From: Bacteroidota bacterium
GTDB taxonomy: Bacteria > Bacteroidota > Bacteroidia > Bacteroidales > Lentimicrobiaceae
DNA: 50,010 nt
Direction: 5' to 3'
Assembly (NCBI GenBank): GCA_009773515.1
Contig: WSXX01000031.1
Coordinates: 684-50,693, forward strand
This document shows positions 22,595 through 31,568 of this stretch, one piece after another (position 1 is the first letter of the stretch; each line of letters begins with the position of its first letter). A model generated the notes under the pieces. The model ran no database searches. It worked only from the letters and a program-made list of their open reading frames with translations, and was not told the DNA's origin. Both the position numbers and the translations under genes were made by a program.

Positions 22595-24778
22595 ATGAAA
22601 ATGAAAAAACTGCTGCTATTTCTCTGCCTGAGCTTTCTGGCTTTTAATGCTTTTTCACAACGTTCGGAATCTGATGTGCAGGCGCGCATGTGGAAAGATG
22701 AACTTATGATTCCCGATTCAGCATTTCTTGAGAAATGGAAAAACGAGCCAGCTGTAATTCTCTATAAAAGCATGGTGTTTGAATACAAGAAACTGCTTGC
22801 TGCAAATACAGTAAACAGCGATTTTTATTTCCGGGCCAGAATTCTTTTACTTGATAAATCATCGGTTGATGAGTATTCTGAGTTTTCGTTTGGTAAGCTT
22901 GGATATACAAAAGCTTCACGTCAGGGTTCTTATCTTGGGATAAAAATTATAAAACCAGATGGCAGTGTCAGGAAAATTGATCTGAAAGAAGCTGTGAAAA
23001 TGCAGCAATTCCGCGATGGAAGACAAAATATGCCGGTGGATGATTCTTACAATAAACTGGCAATTGACGATCTTGAATCCGGCGATATTATAGATTATTA
23101 TATTGTCAGCCTCAATACGATGTACGCATCCTCATTTTCGAAAGGAAACTACTTTGAGTTTGAACCGGAGTTTATGGTTTTAAAAGAAGATTATCCACTG
23201 ATTGAGGGGAAACTTTCATTTCTGGCTGAACGAAACTGCTTTATAAATCTGTCAGTTTCAAATGGAGCTCCCGAACCCGAAAAGGTGGTTAAGGATGGGA
23301 AAGATTATTACGAAATTAATTATTCAAACGAAGAAAGTTTCAAATCCGGGTTATGGACAGCTCCTTTAAGAGCGGAACCGTCAGTGAAGTTTCAGATAAT
23401 TATTCCTTCGCCAATGCTTCAGACCGGCGAGAAACATTTTCTGGGCACAGCAGGAGTTCCAAAAACCAAGGCTGAGCCATTTGATTATTTGAGCCTGCTC
23501 CGTTATTTGATTTCTCCTTCCGATGCAAGATCTGACTTATTTACAAAAGGAAACCGTTTCCTGAAAAAGCAAAGAATTTTTAAAAATCCTGAAACACTGA
23601 TCAGCGATCTTTATCTGTTTTACCGCAATTATCTGTATTTTGATTTTTACTTTTATTATGAGATGAAGTACCTGAACTCTAATAAATACGATGAATTTGA
23701 TTTTATTCAGGCATTTTCAGGTGTGCTGAATGTGAATAATATAGAACATGAGGTTTTTCTAGGCGTTGATAAAACTGTGGGTACAATTGAAAATGCTTTG
23801 TTGCTGAGCGAATTAAAGCCGGGAATCAGGGTGATTGTCAATGGCAAACCCATGCTGATATTTGTGCCTGGTCCGCATTCAGTTCCGGGCGATCCGGAGT
23901 ACCTGCTCGAGCAGTCAAATATACTGAGTAGTTACGTTGTTGTTCCCCGTCAACCGGTTGAAATGAAACTTGACTCAATTCCTGCCGGCAACCATCTTGA
24001 AAATATCCAGAAAGACTCCTTAAAAGTAACTTTTATCTACAGTGAGGATGATATGCTCCGGGTAGCGCATAAAATCTCGGTAAGCGGATGTTTAAAGGAT
24101 ATGTTTACGCAGGTAATCAGATTGCCTGAGGATTATTTCAAAGATGAAAATGATAGATGGAACCTTATGGCAAAAAGTGTTCCCGCCACCATCATGCGAA
24201 AGGATATGATATTGGCTGAAGTTGCGGAAGCTAAAGACAAGCGGAAAGAGTTAAACAATGAAATGCTCGAGTTATATATTAAAGAAACTCACGGACTTAC
24301 TGAAGGCAAGCCTCAGAATTTCAAGGTTCAGAATCTGGGACGCTGGCCTGAGAGCCCGGTTGCCGCTTTTAGTTTTGATTTTAAAACCAATGAACTCCGC
24401 AAAATTGCCGATGATTACATAATTATAGATGTAGGTTTGCTGTTGGGTAAAAATATTGATCTTGACGAAAATGAAAAGGCGCGCACACAGGATGTTTATA
24501 TGCCCTGTCCCAGAACCTTTGAATGGTATCTTGAAATTGATATTCCTTATGGATACGAAGTCAGCAACCTAAGTCAGCTGAATATGTCAATTGAAAACTC
24601 TACCGGCAGATTCAGCAGCGAAGCCATTGTAAGTGGTGACAAAGTGATTATAGATGCGGTGAAATATTATACGCACAACTTTGAACCTCTTGATAAGTGG
24701 CCGGAATTGCTTGCTATGCTCGAAATGGCCAACAGCTTTGTGCAGAAGAAGCTTGTTTTCCGGAGAAGTGTAAAGTGA
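22595..24778 (+). CDS. Exported DUF3857-like protein with degenerate transglutaminase domain
   Basis: The 727-residue protein has signal peptide MKMKKLLLFLCLSFLAFNAFSQ, a DUF3857-type N-terminal region (~50-260; KIIKPDGSVRKIDLKEAV and DLESGDIIDYYI are typical), a middle region where the transglutaminase core should be (~300-440), and a C-terminal beta domain like its neighbour's. The expected GDCK cysteine is absent: the matching stretch reads EFDFIQAFSGVLNVNN. NH.I is replaced by ELKPGIRVIVNG and the LDPT aspartate by IFVPGPH. I infer a catalytically dead paralogue, perhaps a binding partner or regulator of the upstream intact protein. Its stop codon also lies within a heptameric repeat (AGTGAAA units). 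Assignment rests on architecture and on the neighbouring paralogue. Confidence 0.5.
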   Translation: MKMKKLLLFLCLSFLAFNAFSQRSESDVQARMWKDELMIPDSAFLEKWKNEPAVILYKSMVFEYKKLLAANTVNSDFYFRARILLLDKSSVDEYSEFSFGKLGYTKASRQGSYLGIKIIKPDGSVRKIDLKEAVKMQQFRDGRQNMPVDDSYNKLAIDDLESGDIIDYYIVSLNTMYASSFSKGNYFEFEPEFMVLKEDYPLIEGKLSFLAERNCFINLSVSNGAPEPEKVVKDGKDYYEINYSNEESFKSGLWTAPLRAEPSVKFQIIIPSPMLQTGEKHFLGTAGVPKTKAEPFDYLSLLRYLISPSDARSDLFTKGNRFLKKQRIFKNPETLISDLYLFYRNYLYFDFYFYYEMKYLNSNKYDEFDFIQAFSGVLNVNNIEHEVFLGVDKTVGTIENALLLSELKPGIRVIVNGKPMLIFVPGPHSVPGDPEYLLEQSNILSSYVVVPRQPVEMKLDSIPAGNHLENIQKDSLKVTFIYSEDDMLRVAHKISVSGCLKDMFTQVIRLPEDYFKDENDRWNLMAKSVPATIMRKDMILAEVAEAKDKRKELNNEMLELYIKETHGLTEGKPQNFKVQNLGRWPESPVAAFSFDFKTNELRKIADDYIIIDVGLLLGKNIDLDENEKARTQDVYMPCPRTFEWYLEIDIPYGYEVSNLSQLNMSIENSTGRFSSEAIVSGDKVIIDAVKYYTHNFEPLDKWPELLAMLEMANSFVQKKLVFRRSVK

Positions 24779-24837
24779 AAAGTGCCCTTCGACAAGAGCT
24801 CAGAGACCTGAGAGAGAAGAGTGAAAAGTGAAAAGTG
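24767..24837 (+). repeat. Split heptameric repeat flanking a REP-like fragment
   Basis: AGTGTAA AGTGAAA AGTG (24767-24784) and AGTGAAA AGTGAAA AGTG (24820-24837) surround CCCTTCGACAAGAGCTCAG, which resembles the arm of the 170-bp palindromic repeats. The TGA stop of the upstream gene (24776-24778) lies inside the first run. Confidence 0.5.
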
Positions 24838-24921
24838 CTTGTATTAATACATATAAGTCCTGGCTTTTGGTTTTTAAGGTCAATCAATATCAGTAAAAAC
24901 TTTTTTATTAACCAAAAGCAT

Positions 24922-25791
24922 ATGAGCAATTCTTATCAACGCAATACCATCTGCAGACAATGCATCAACCGGAAATTTGATTCAGCCGTAGGATTATTAT
25001 GTGGTTATACCGGTTCAAAACCGGATTTTTCTGATCATTGTCAGTTTTTTGAAACCGATCAGGCGGTTGCTGCAAAATCTGTTATAAAGGTAAAGCCAAA
25101 CAGCAAACGGGCAAAAACTGCGATGCTGCTGGTTTCGCTGGTAATGTTTATAAACCTGATAAAAATCACCTCCCTCTTTTTTCAGTATCAGTTGCTTGCT
25201 ATGGTGAAGGCCGGCGAAGCGGTTACCGAAAAAATGGCCGCTAGCAACGACATTCGTCAGCTTATTGTTGATTTACTTTTCATTCTGATCTTTTTGATAT
25301 CTGCTGTAACTTTTATTATGTGGTTCAGGCGGGCATATTTCAACATGCATAAACGAATCCGCGGTGGAAATTTTACTGAGGGATGGGCGGCAGGCAGCTG
25401 GTTTGTGCCTGTACTTTGCTTTTTCAGGCCTTTTCAAATCATGCGCGAAATGTGGAGAGAATCGGCTTCATTGCTGGTACTCAGGGCTGATAATATGAGT
25501 TTCATGAAAAGCAGATATTTATTGGGAATATGGTGGACATTCTGGATTCTGGCTTCATTTGTCGGTAATATTGCCGACAAGCTTTCCAATGATAACCAAA
25601 CCATTGATCAGTGGATGGATTATACCCTGGCGACAATGTTTCTGGCTTTTTTATATATCCCACTGTCGCTCATTACCTTAAAAGTGATTTCGGTTTACAG
25701 CCAAATGGAATCTGCCCTTGCTGAATCTGATGAAATAGTACTTGCAAAGGCGTCTGAAAAAGTAACGGAATCCGTCGAAATTGCGGTTTAG
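24922..25791 (+). CDS. DUF4328-like membrane protein with N-terminal cysteine motif
   Basis: I start this at ATG 24922 (289 residues); an earlier in-frame GTG at 24835 lies in the heptad repeat and adds an unlikely leader. The N-terminus has four cysteines (C11, C14, C27, C40) in a small possibly metal-binding segment. Four membrane segments follow (roughly 62-82, 110-132, ~190-215 and ~240-262), with WFRRAYFN before and GWAAGSWFVPVLCFFRPFQI between. The latter fits DUF4328, whose members carry a W-x-VP...P-Q motif. Function of the family is not known. It follows the two transglutaminase-like genes by 143 bases on the same strand, and its stop is 11 bases from the convergent delta-60 repeat gene. 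The family call is from memory of the motif and is moderately sure. Confidence 0.5.
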   Translation: MSNSYQRNTICRQCINRKFDSAVGLLCGYTGSKPDFSDHCQFFETDQAVAAKSVIKVKPNSKRAKTAMLLVSLVMFINLIKITSLFFQYQLLAMVKAGEAVTEKMAASNDIRQLIVDLLFILIFLISAVTFIMWFRRAYFNMHKRIRGGNFTEGWAAGSWFVPVLCFFRPFQIMREMWRESASLLVLRADNMSFMKSRYLLGIWWTFWILASFVGNIADKLSNDNQTIDQWMDYTLATMFLAFLYIPLSLITLKVISVYSQMESALAESDEIVLAKASEKVTESVEIAV

Positions 25792-25802
25792 CCGGCGTTT
25801 GT

Positions 25803-27380
25803 TCAGAAACAGATCAGCTTAGCTGAAGCCAGAATATTCTGTCCGCTCAGCTGCAAAAGATAAACACCCGGTTCAGGTGCCTTGTTAAGGTTAAGGATAA
25901 TGTTATTTCCCGAATAATTTATCTGACTGCCATTCCATGTATGGCAAATCTGCCCTGCAGCATTCAGCAATGATATACTTTGCATCTTGTTTATAATATG
26001 CTCACCGGTAATGGTGATTCTGTTTTTGTCAACCGGATCAATAAATGCATTCATGTTTATGTAAGTTGCCTCGTTTCCGCCGCCGGTAACCACACCCAGA
26101 TAATACCTTGATATACAGAAATCCCAGGAATTATTTTGTGTATCGGCATAACCGGCAAGAACAGCTTTGTTGTTGTTCTGAATCAGCATGGCGTTTGCTC
26201 CGTCAACATTTGAGCTCCCTTGTCCAAGCTGATGCACTGAATATCCGTCTCCCATTCCAAAAGTGGGGTCAAGGTCTCCGTTGTCGAGAACCCTCATGAT
26301 AAAAGTGTTTCTGTTGCTGGAATTCGATGAACCGGCTGCCACAATTTTGCCATCAGCCTGAACAGCCAACGCCTGTAATGCATTGTCACCTGTAATCTGA
26401 TATACAGCCATTCCGAAATCGCCAAAACTATTGTCGGGATAACCATTTGAAAGAAATCGTAACAACATAGGATCAGTTCCGGTTAAGCCTAAAAATTGAC
26501 CACTTACGACAATTCTTCCCTGATAATCAAACGCCATCTGAGAACCGGTTTCTGCAATCATATCCATAATCTTAAAACCGTCAATTACTGATTTTCCGCC
26601 AACGCCAAAACCGGTGTCGAGGCTGCCATCGGCATTTAATCGCACCAGGGCAACGGCATCTGTTGCCTGTTTGAAAGCATAGGAAGCGATTGTAAATTTG
26701 TTGTTATGAAATATCATGCCCCTTGGCATATCGGTGGAGCTGTTGTTCAGATCGAGGCTTATGTATCCGTTTGTTCCGAAGCTTACATCGGTTGAGCCAT
26801 TTGAAAGAAAACGCATAACCAGCATATCGAGATTTGTTGCGGGGGAATCTATAGAGCCAGTGATTGCAAATTTGTTGTTGGGAAGGCTGACAATGGTATT
26901 GGCTGTTTCATATTCACCAATATTGACAATCAATTTTCCTGAGAAACCAAAAGTATTGTCAGGCTCTCCTGAAGAAGTGAATCTTGCCAGTCCGATACTG
27001 ATATTTCCGGCTTCTGCGCTTAAGCCTGCTGCAAGAATGCGCCCTTCAGATTGTATAATCAGATCGTTTGCATAACTGGTTTCTCCGCCGTACCCGAATT
27101 GCACAATTCCGTTGGTTCCGAAGCTTTCATCAAGCAGGCCATCAGAATTGAATTTTGCCAGTAAACAAGAGTTGTTTCCACCCAGATATCCGTTGGTGCC
27201 GCATACAACCATTCCACCGTCAGCTGTAAATTTTATTGCAGCAGCGCTGTTGAGGTCTCCATTCCAGTCGAGGAGTGTTTTACCAAAGTTTCCGAATGAA
27301 AAATCAAGTGCTCCGGGTATCTGAGCTTTCAGCACAATTGCTGATAAAAGGATGTAAACGAGCAGGATAAATCTTTTCAT
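25803..27380 (-). CDS. Secreted delta-60 repeat protein, probable T9SS cargo
   Basis: Signal peptide MKRFILLVYILLSAIVLKAQ is followed by seven repeats of 50-60 residues (~22-430), each containing an LD.SFG variant (LDFSFGNFG, LDESFGTNG, LDTGFGVGG, LDPTFGMGD) and a G(K/R)I..AG strand. These are delta-60 repeats, predicted to form a beta-propeller-like fold. The last ~75 residues (NKMQSISLLNAAGQI to PEPGVYLLQL) resemble a T9SS type A sorting domain with an atypical end (ASAKLICF). Delta-60 proteins are usually surface or secreted; no enzymatic role is established. A good promoter lies just upstream (27406-27437). Confidence 0.5.
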   Translation of the reverse strand: MKRFILLVYILLSAIVLKAQIPGALDFSFGNFGKTLLDWNGDLNSAAAIKFTADGGMVVCGTNGYLGGNNSCLLAKFNSDGLLDESFGTNGIVQFGYGGETSYANDLIIQSEGRILAAGLSAEAGNISIGLARFTSSGEPDNTFGFSGKLIVNIGEYETANTIVSLPNNKFAITGSIDSPATNLDMLVMRFLSNGSTDVSFGTNGYISLDLNNSSTDMPRGMIFHNNKFTIASYAFKQATDAVALVRLNADGSLDTGFGVGGKSVIDGFKIMDMIAETGSQMAFDYQGRIVVSGQFLGLTGTDPMLLRFLSNGYPDNSFGDFGMAVYQITGDNALQALAVQADGKIVAAGSSNSSNRNTFIMRVLDNGDLDPTFGMGDGYSVHQLGQGSSNVDGANAMLIQNNNKAVLAGYADTQNNSWDFCISRYYLGVVTGGGNEATYINMNAFIDPVDKNRITITGEHIINKMQSISLLNAAGQICHTWNGSQINYSGNNIILNLNKAPEPGVYLLQLSGQNILASAKLICF

Positions 27381-27405
27381 GGCTGCATGTTTTGGTTATA
27401 CTATT

Positions 27406-27437
27406 CAAAGATATATCATGAAAAGGGCAATTCCAAA
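27406..27437 (-). promoter_or_regulatory. Bacteroidota-type promoter of the delta-60 repeat gene
   Basis: On the minus strand a -33 TTTG (27437-27434) is followed after 20 bases by TATCTTTG (27413-27406), matching TAnnTTTG. The box lies 26 bases before the ATG. Both elements and their spacing fit the Bacteroides sigma consensus. Confidence 0.5.
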
Positions 27438-27768
27438 TCTCAGCGCTTTTTTAAATCATTTATTTTTTACCTTAAATACGCAAGAATATCGATGACTTTC
27501 GGATTATAGGTTTTAACTTTTTTCTCACCACTTTCTGACTCGTATGCACACCATGAAATAACATATGTATCTCACCATACCTAAAGCTTTTTGACACTTT
27601 AACAATTTTTAACCTATCGCTGTTTTGCCTCTATTTAAAGAGGTGATTATTTATATGTTATTGAATGTCAATATTATAAATTTATATTTTGATAATCTAT
27701 CACCCTATAAACAAAAAAAAGGATGTATTCCTTGTAACGATTATTGATTAGAAATCCGGTAAAATATA

Positions 27769-27776
27769 TATTTTTG
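27769..27776 (+). promoter_or_regulatory. Putative -7 box of the AbgT-family gene
   Basis: TATTTTTG matches TAnnTTTG exactly. A TTG at 27744-27746, 22 bases upstream, may serve as the -33 element. The box is 60 bases before the ATG. Confidence 0.5.
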
Positions 27777-27836
27777 TGCATTATCACAAGAAGTAAACTC
27801 CCTTAAAAATAATTTTCTCATTTAAGCTGGCCACTG

Positions 27837-29360
27837 ATGACGACCAACTCTAAAACTTCATTGCTCACCCGTTTCCTGAATATAGTTGAAAAGGGAGGCA
27901 ATGCATTGCCACATCCCGCAACTTTGTTTGCATTATTTGCTGTATCAGTTCTGGTATTCTCACTTGTGGGCCAGTGGTTCAGCTGGCAGGCTGTTCATCC
28001 GGCAACGGGAGAAATTATTAAGGTTCATAATTTATTGTCGAACGAAGGTTTCCGCCGAATAGTTCTCGAAATGGTTGAGAATTATACCGGCTTTGCACCT
28101 TTGGGCATTGTAATGGTTGCACTTCTGGGCATTGGTATTGCGGAAAGCAGTGGTTTGGTGGGTGCTGTTATTCGTTTGCTGGTGCTTAAATCCCCAAAAA
28201 GATGGCTGACGTTTGTCTTGGTTTTTTCAGGAGTTCTGTCAAATGTGGCCAGCGATCTTGGTTATGTTTTGCTGATTCCGATGGCCGGAATAATATTTCA
28301 TTCAGTTGGTCGGCATCCGGTTGCTGGTATGGCTGCTGCTTTTGCCGGTGTTTCGGGTGGTTTCAGTGCAAATCTGTTTATCGGAACCATCGACCCATTG
28401 CTGGCCGGTCTTTCCACTGAAGCTGCACGCATTCTCGATCCTGATTATTATGTTCTTCCCACAGCCAATTACTATTTTATGGCTGTATCAACGCTGCTGA
28501 TTTCGGTGCTTGGCACATTGGTTACCGAACGTGTGGTTGAACCACGCCTGGGAAAATATGACGGAGATGTGCCACAGGAAACCATGGAAAAACTTACGCC
28601 CCGTGAACGCAAAGCGCTCAGGTGGGTAGTAGTTACAGCTTCAGCATGGATGCTGCTTTTTGCCATTGGTCTGTTGCCCGATCAGGGTTTTTTACGCGGA
28701 ACCGACAACACCATACTTCATTCGCCTCTCATTAAAGGTTTTATCGCATTTCTGTTCTTTATGGCAGCCAGTCTTGGAATCGTTTATGGTGCGATTACAG
28801 GTAAATTTAAAAGTGATACTGATGTTGTAAAAGGCATGAGCGATAGTTTTAAAACCCTCGCATCATTTCTGGTGCTGGTGTTTTTTGCGGCTCAGTTTGT
28901 AGCTTATTTTAAATGGAGTAATCTGGGACTGGTAATTGCTGTGCAAGGCGCATCATTCCTGCAACAAGCTGATTTGGGACTTATTCCGCTTATCATTCTG
29001 TTTGTATTGCTCTCTGGTTTTATAAACTTGTTTATGGGAAGTGCCTCGGCAAAATGGGCAATAATGGGCCCGGTTTTTATACCGATGTTTATGCTTTTGG
29101 GATATTCCCCCGAACTCTCTCAGGCCATTTTCAGGGTAGGCGATTCGGTTACCAATATCATTTCGCCGATGATGAGCTTTTTTGCATTGATCATCATCTA
29201 CTTTGAGAAATATCAGAAAAACTCCGGACTTGGAACACTTATTTCAACCATGCTTCCGTACACCATTGTTTTTACCATTTTCTGGACTGCGTTGCTGATA
29301 GCCTGGGTGATGCTTGATCTGCCGCTGGGGCCGGAAGCACCAACGCTTTATCTGAAGTAA
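27837..29360 (+). CDS. AbgT-family transporter
   Basis: A 507-residue inner-membrane protein with about eleven hydrophobic segments. AbgT-family hallmarks are present: an N-terminal GNALPHPATLFALFAV, GIGIAESSGLVGAVIR around residue 100, and the C-terminal signature GSASAKWAIMGPVFIPMF followed by RVGDSVTNIISPMMSFF (D436, N440). Characterised relatives are E. coli AbgT, which takes up p-aminobenzoyl-glutamate, and MtrF/YdaH, which have been described as antibiotic or metabolite exporters. The sequence alone does not decide direction or substrate. It is a single gene with its own upstream -7 box, and a terminator plus palindromic repeat separates it from the convergent gene downstream. Family assignment is secure. 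Confidence 0.5.
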   Translation: MTTNSKTSLLTRFLNIVEKGGNALPHPATLFALFAVSVLVFSLVGQWFSWQAVHPATGEIIKVHNLLSNEGFRRIVLEMVENYTGFAPLGIVMVALLGIGIAESSGLVGAVIRLLVLKSPKRWLTFVLVFSGVLSNVASDLGYVLLIPMAGIIFHSVGRHPVAGMAAAFAGVSGGFSANLFIGTIDPLLAGLSTEAARILDPDYYVLPTANYYFMAVSTLLISVLGTLVTERVVEPRLGKYDGDVPQETMEKLTPRERKALRWVVVTASAWMLLFAIGLLPDQGFLRGTDNTILHSPLIKGFIAFLFFMAASLGIVYGAITGKFKSDTDVVKGMSDSFKTLASFLVLVFFAAQFVAYFKWSNLGLVIAVQGASFLQQADLGLIPLIILFVLLSGFINLFMGSASAKWAIMGPVFIPMFMLLGYSPELSQAIFRVGDSVTNIISPMMSFFALIIIYFEKYQKNSGLGTLISTMLPYTIVFTIFWTALLIAWVMLDLPLGPEAPTLYLK

Positions 29361-29428
29361 ATTCTTTTTGATTTGGGTCTTTAGATAGTCCCCAAAGGAG
29401 ATGATCGTTAAGTCCTTAGGCTCCGCTA

Positions 29429-29622
29429 CCGATGATAGATTGTTCGTCTTATCCTTCGACTCCGCCTGCCAGACTGCGCAGCAGGCAGGCTCAGGAGGAC
29501 ATCGTATAGAAATGATAATTAGTGCATTAAGATGAAACAGTGTACACTCTTAACGAATGTCACACTGAGCGGAGTCGAAGTGTTTAAACGCTTGAGTTAC
29601 CTGTCATCTCCGCATTATGCTC
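29429..29622 (+). repeat. Dispersed palindromic repeat, copy R3 with nested palindrome
   Basis: Same family as R1/R2. The left arm is interrupted after CTTCGACTCCGC by about 24 extra bases that carry their own inverted repeat (GCCTGCC ... GGCAGGC). The right arm CTGAGCGGAGTCGAAG is intact. It lies between convergent genes. Confidence 0.5.
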
Positions 29623-29634
29623 AAATATTCAACT

Positions 29635-29672
29635 AAAAAAAAGCAGTTACTCGGGAGTAACTGCTTTTTTCT
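29635..29672. terminator. Bidirectional rho-independent terminator
   Basis: AAGCAGTTACTC (29641-29652) and GAGTAACTGCTT (29655-29666) form a perfect 12-bp hairpin with an A-run before and T-run after. It lies between the convergent AbgT-family and serine hydrolase genes and can serve both. Confidence 0.5.
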
Positions 29673-29708
29673 TTAGTGGTTATTGAGAGATGAAATCAAT
29701 ATCCGTTC

Positions 29709-31412
29709 CTATTGCTTTTGAAACAAAATACCTGTAGAGCGTCCACTGGAAGCCTCAAAGCCGGTAACTTCCCCTTTTTCGTTCCTGATAAATTTTAGCT
29801 CAGGAATAGGGAAGGAAGCCGTAAACTGATCTTTAGATTCAGCTTTGAGCGGCAGGTCATCAATGCGGCGGTGTTTAAGTACCAGATTCTTTTCGTCATC
29901 AAGATCAACAGTATAGAATGCCTCAAGTTCACTGCTGAAATATCTGCCGGTGTACATTTTAATATCTTCCTCACTGGGTTTCCAGGCAGGTTCATGAATT
30001 CTGTTGCCCCGGTGGTTACCATTCTGATGCAATGTGAGGTGTTCTACCTTTCCTTCGGCATCGCGATGGAAAGTAACGGATGCCTGAACCACTTTCATAT
30101 AGAATGTTGAATCGGAACTGCCAAATATCTCAACAGCACCCTGCCCGGTTGCCTGAGTAAACAGTTTATCGCCCTCCCGTCTGAATTCCAGAATAAAACC
30201 AGGTGCAACTTCAAGTTCATACCTGCCTGCAAGTTCATCAAACTTTTCTGCATCATAAACAAATTCAGCAGGTTCGGTAGATGTTTTTTTCTCCTCTTCA
30301 TCTATTTTCATTACATCGGCAAAGTATATTCTGGCGAGTTTACGTGCAATCTGACCTGAAAAATTACCGTTGTTACTTTGTGTAATAACAGCTCCTTGTA
30401 CTTCAGGAAACATCATAAGCATTGATCTGTGTGCAATATCAGCGCCACCATGCTCTACCATTTTCAACCCGTTCATTTTGCCCACCATAAGTCCGTAAGC
30501 ATAATTCATGGTGTCTCCGCTGCTGAGTATAAATGGCGTCTGTAATTTTTCCATCAGTTTTGCATTACCCACAACTGGTTTTGAGAAGTTCATAATCCAT
30601 TTTCCCAGATCACCCAAAGTAGTATAAATTCCTCCGGCGCCCATGGAAGATGATATGTCCATGGCTTCGACGAAAGGCTCATTTTCATTTTGCGTATATC
30701 CCTGCGCATTGCCTGGAATAATCTGACCCGGATTTTCGCGAACCACTGTATGAGTCATCCCCAGAGGGATAAAAATATTTTTCTTCATCCATCCCGGGTA
30801 ATCTTCACCGGTTACCCGCTCTATCACCATCGCCAGTAAAGCATAGCCGGTATTGTTATAGTTGTATAATTCGCCGGGTTTGTTTTGCAAAACGGGTTGA
30901 TTCTGAACCAAAAGAATGATTTCTTCCTTTCGAATCTGATCGCCGATTTGTCTTCCCGACATCAACAAGGAATTGAGGTATTCGCGATATCCGCTGGTGT
31001 GCGACAGCAGGTGTTTTAAACGCACGGTATCTCCCAGATCGGGTAACTCAGGTATATATTTTCTAATATCATCGTTGATGGATAACTGTCCCCTTTCTTC
31101 AAGCAGCGCAATGGCAAAGGCTGTAAACTGCTTGGTTGTGGAACCAATATTGGTGGGTGTGGTAATCTGAAAAGGAACATTATGGGTTAAATTGGCCATT
31201 CCAAAAGCTTTGCTGTAAACAACTTTGCCGTTACGTATCACCATAACTGCGCCCCCGGGGGTGGAGTTGTTGTTGTATTCTTCAATAAGTTTGCCTGCCT
31301 CTGCTTCCTTTTGCCGGGATGAAGATTGCGCGATGACTGAATTGAAGATGCCTGATAAAAGCAATGCAAAAACCATCATAAATGTGGCGGGCGAAATAAG
31401 GTTTCTTTTCAT
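29709..31412 (-). CDS. Secreted serine beta-lactamase-like hydrolase (class C/esterase fold)
   Basis: The 567-residue protein has signal peptide MKRNLISPATFMMVFALLLSGIFNSVIAQ. The catalytic domain (~35-370) carries the three motifs of serine beta-lactamase-like/penicillin-binding enzymes: S91-TT-K94, Y185-N-N187 and H321-G-G in place of KTG. The HGG form is typical of esterases and D-amino-peptidases in this superfamily rather than true beta-lactamases. The C-terminal region (~390-567) has two lipocalin-like beta modules beginning DELAGRYELE and DIKMYTGRYF, often attached to such hydrolases. Likely periplasmic or surface; the substrate (peptide, ester or cell-wall piece) is not known. It precedes no obvious operon partner; the next minus gene upstream ends at 31569. 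Family is secure, substrate is not. Confidence 0.5.
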   Translation of the reverse strand: MKRNLISPATFMMVFALLLSGIFNSVIAQSSSRQKEAEAGKLIEEYNNNSTPGGAVMVIRNGKVVYSKAFGMANLTHNVPFQITTPTNIGSTTKQFTAFAIALLEERGQLSINDDIRKYIPELPDLGDTVRLKHLLSHTSGYREYLNSLLMSGRQIGDQIRKEEIILLVQNQPVLQNKPGELYNYNNTGYALLAMVIERVTGEDYPGWMKKNIFIPLGMTHTVVRENPGQIIPGNAQGYTQNENEPFVEAMDISSSMGAGGIYTTLGDLGKWIMNFSKPVVGNAKLMEKLQTPFILSSGDTMNYAYGLMVGKMNGLKMVEHGGADIAHRSMLMMFPEVQGAVITQSNNGNFSGQIARKLARIYFADVMKIDEEEKKTSTEPAEFVYDAEKFDELAGRYELEVAPGFILEFRREGDKLFTQATGQGAVEIFGSSDSTFYMKVVQASVTFHRDAEGKVEHLTLHQNGNHRGNRIHEPAWKPSEEDIKMYTGRYFSSELEAFYTVDLDDEKNLVLKHRRIDDLPLKAESKDQFTASFPIPELKFIRNEKGEVTGFEASSGRSTGILFQKQ

Positions 31413-31553
31413 AAGCTTTTGTTTTAATGATTTGAATTTCGTTGTCTGTTAACAAAGTATGTGCCATCGAATGTACATAATTGACATACAAGTAATTATG
31501 TGTTCATTATGACTTTTTTAGCACAATGTTCAAAAAAAAATAGTGTTCAAAAG

Positions 31554-31568
31554 CGATCAGCATGATCG
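31554..31568 (-). terminator. Possible weak terminator of the alpha/beta hydrolase gene
   Basis: A perfect 6-bp hairpin (CGATCA / TGATCG, 3-base loop) starts right after the stop codon and is followed on the minus strand by CTTTTGAACAC and then a T-run. The short stem makes this tentative. Confidence 0.5.

Larger units (their letters stand above)
27381..27836. other. AT-rich intergenic region between divergent genes
   Basis: It holds the promoter of the leftward delta-60 gene (27406-27437), a -7 box for the rightward AbgT gene (27769-27776) and a weak CCTCT/AGAGG hairpin near 27630. I see no further gene or repeat. Confidence 0.5.
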
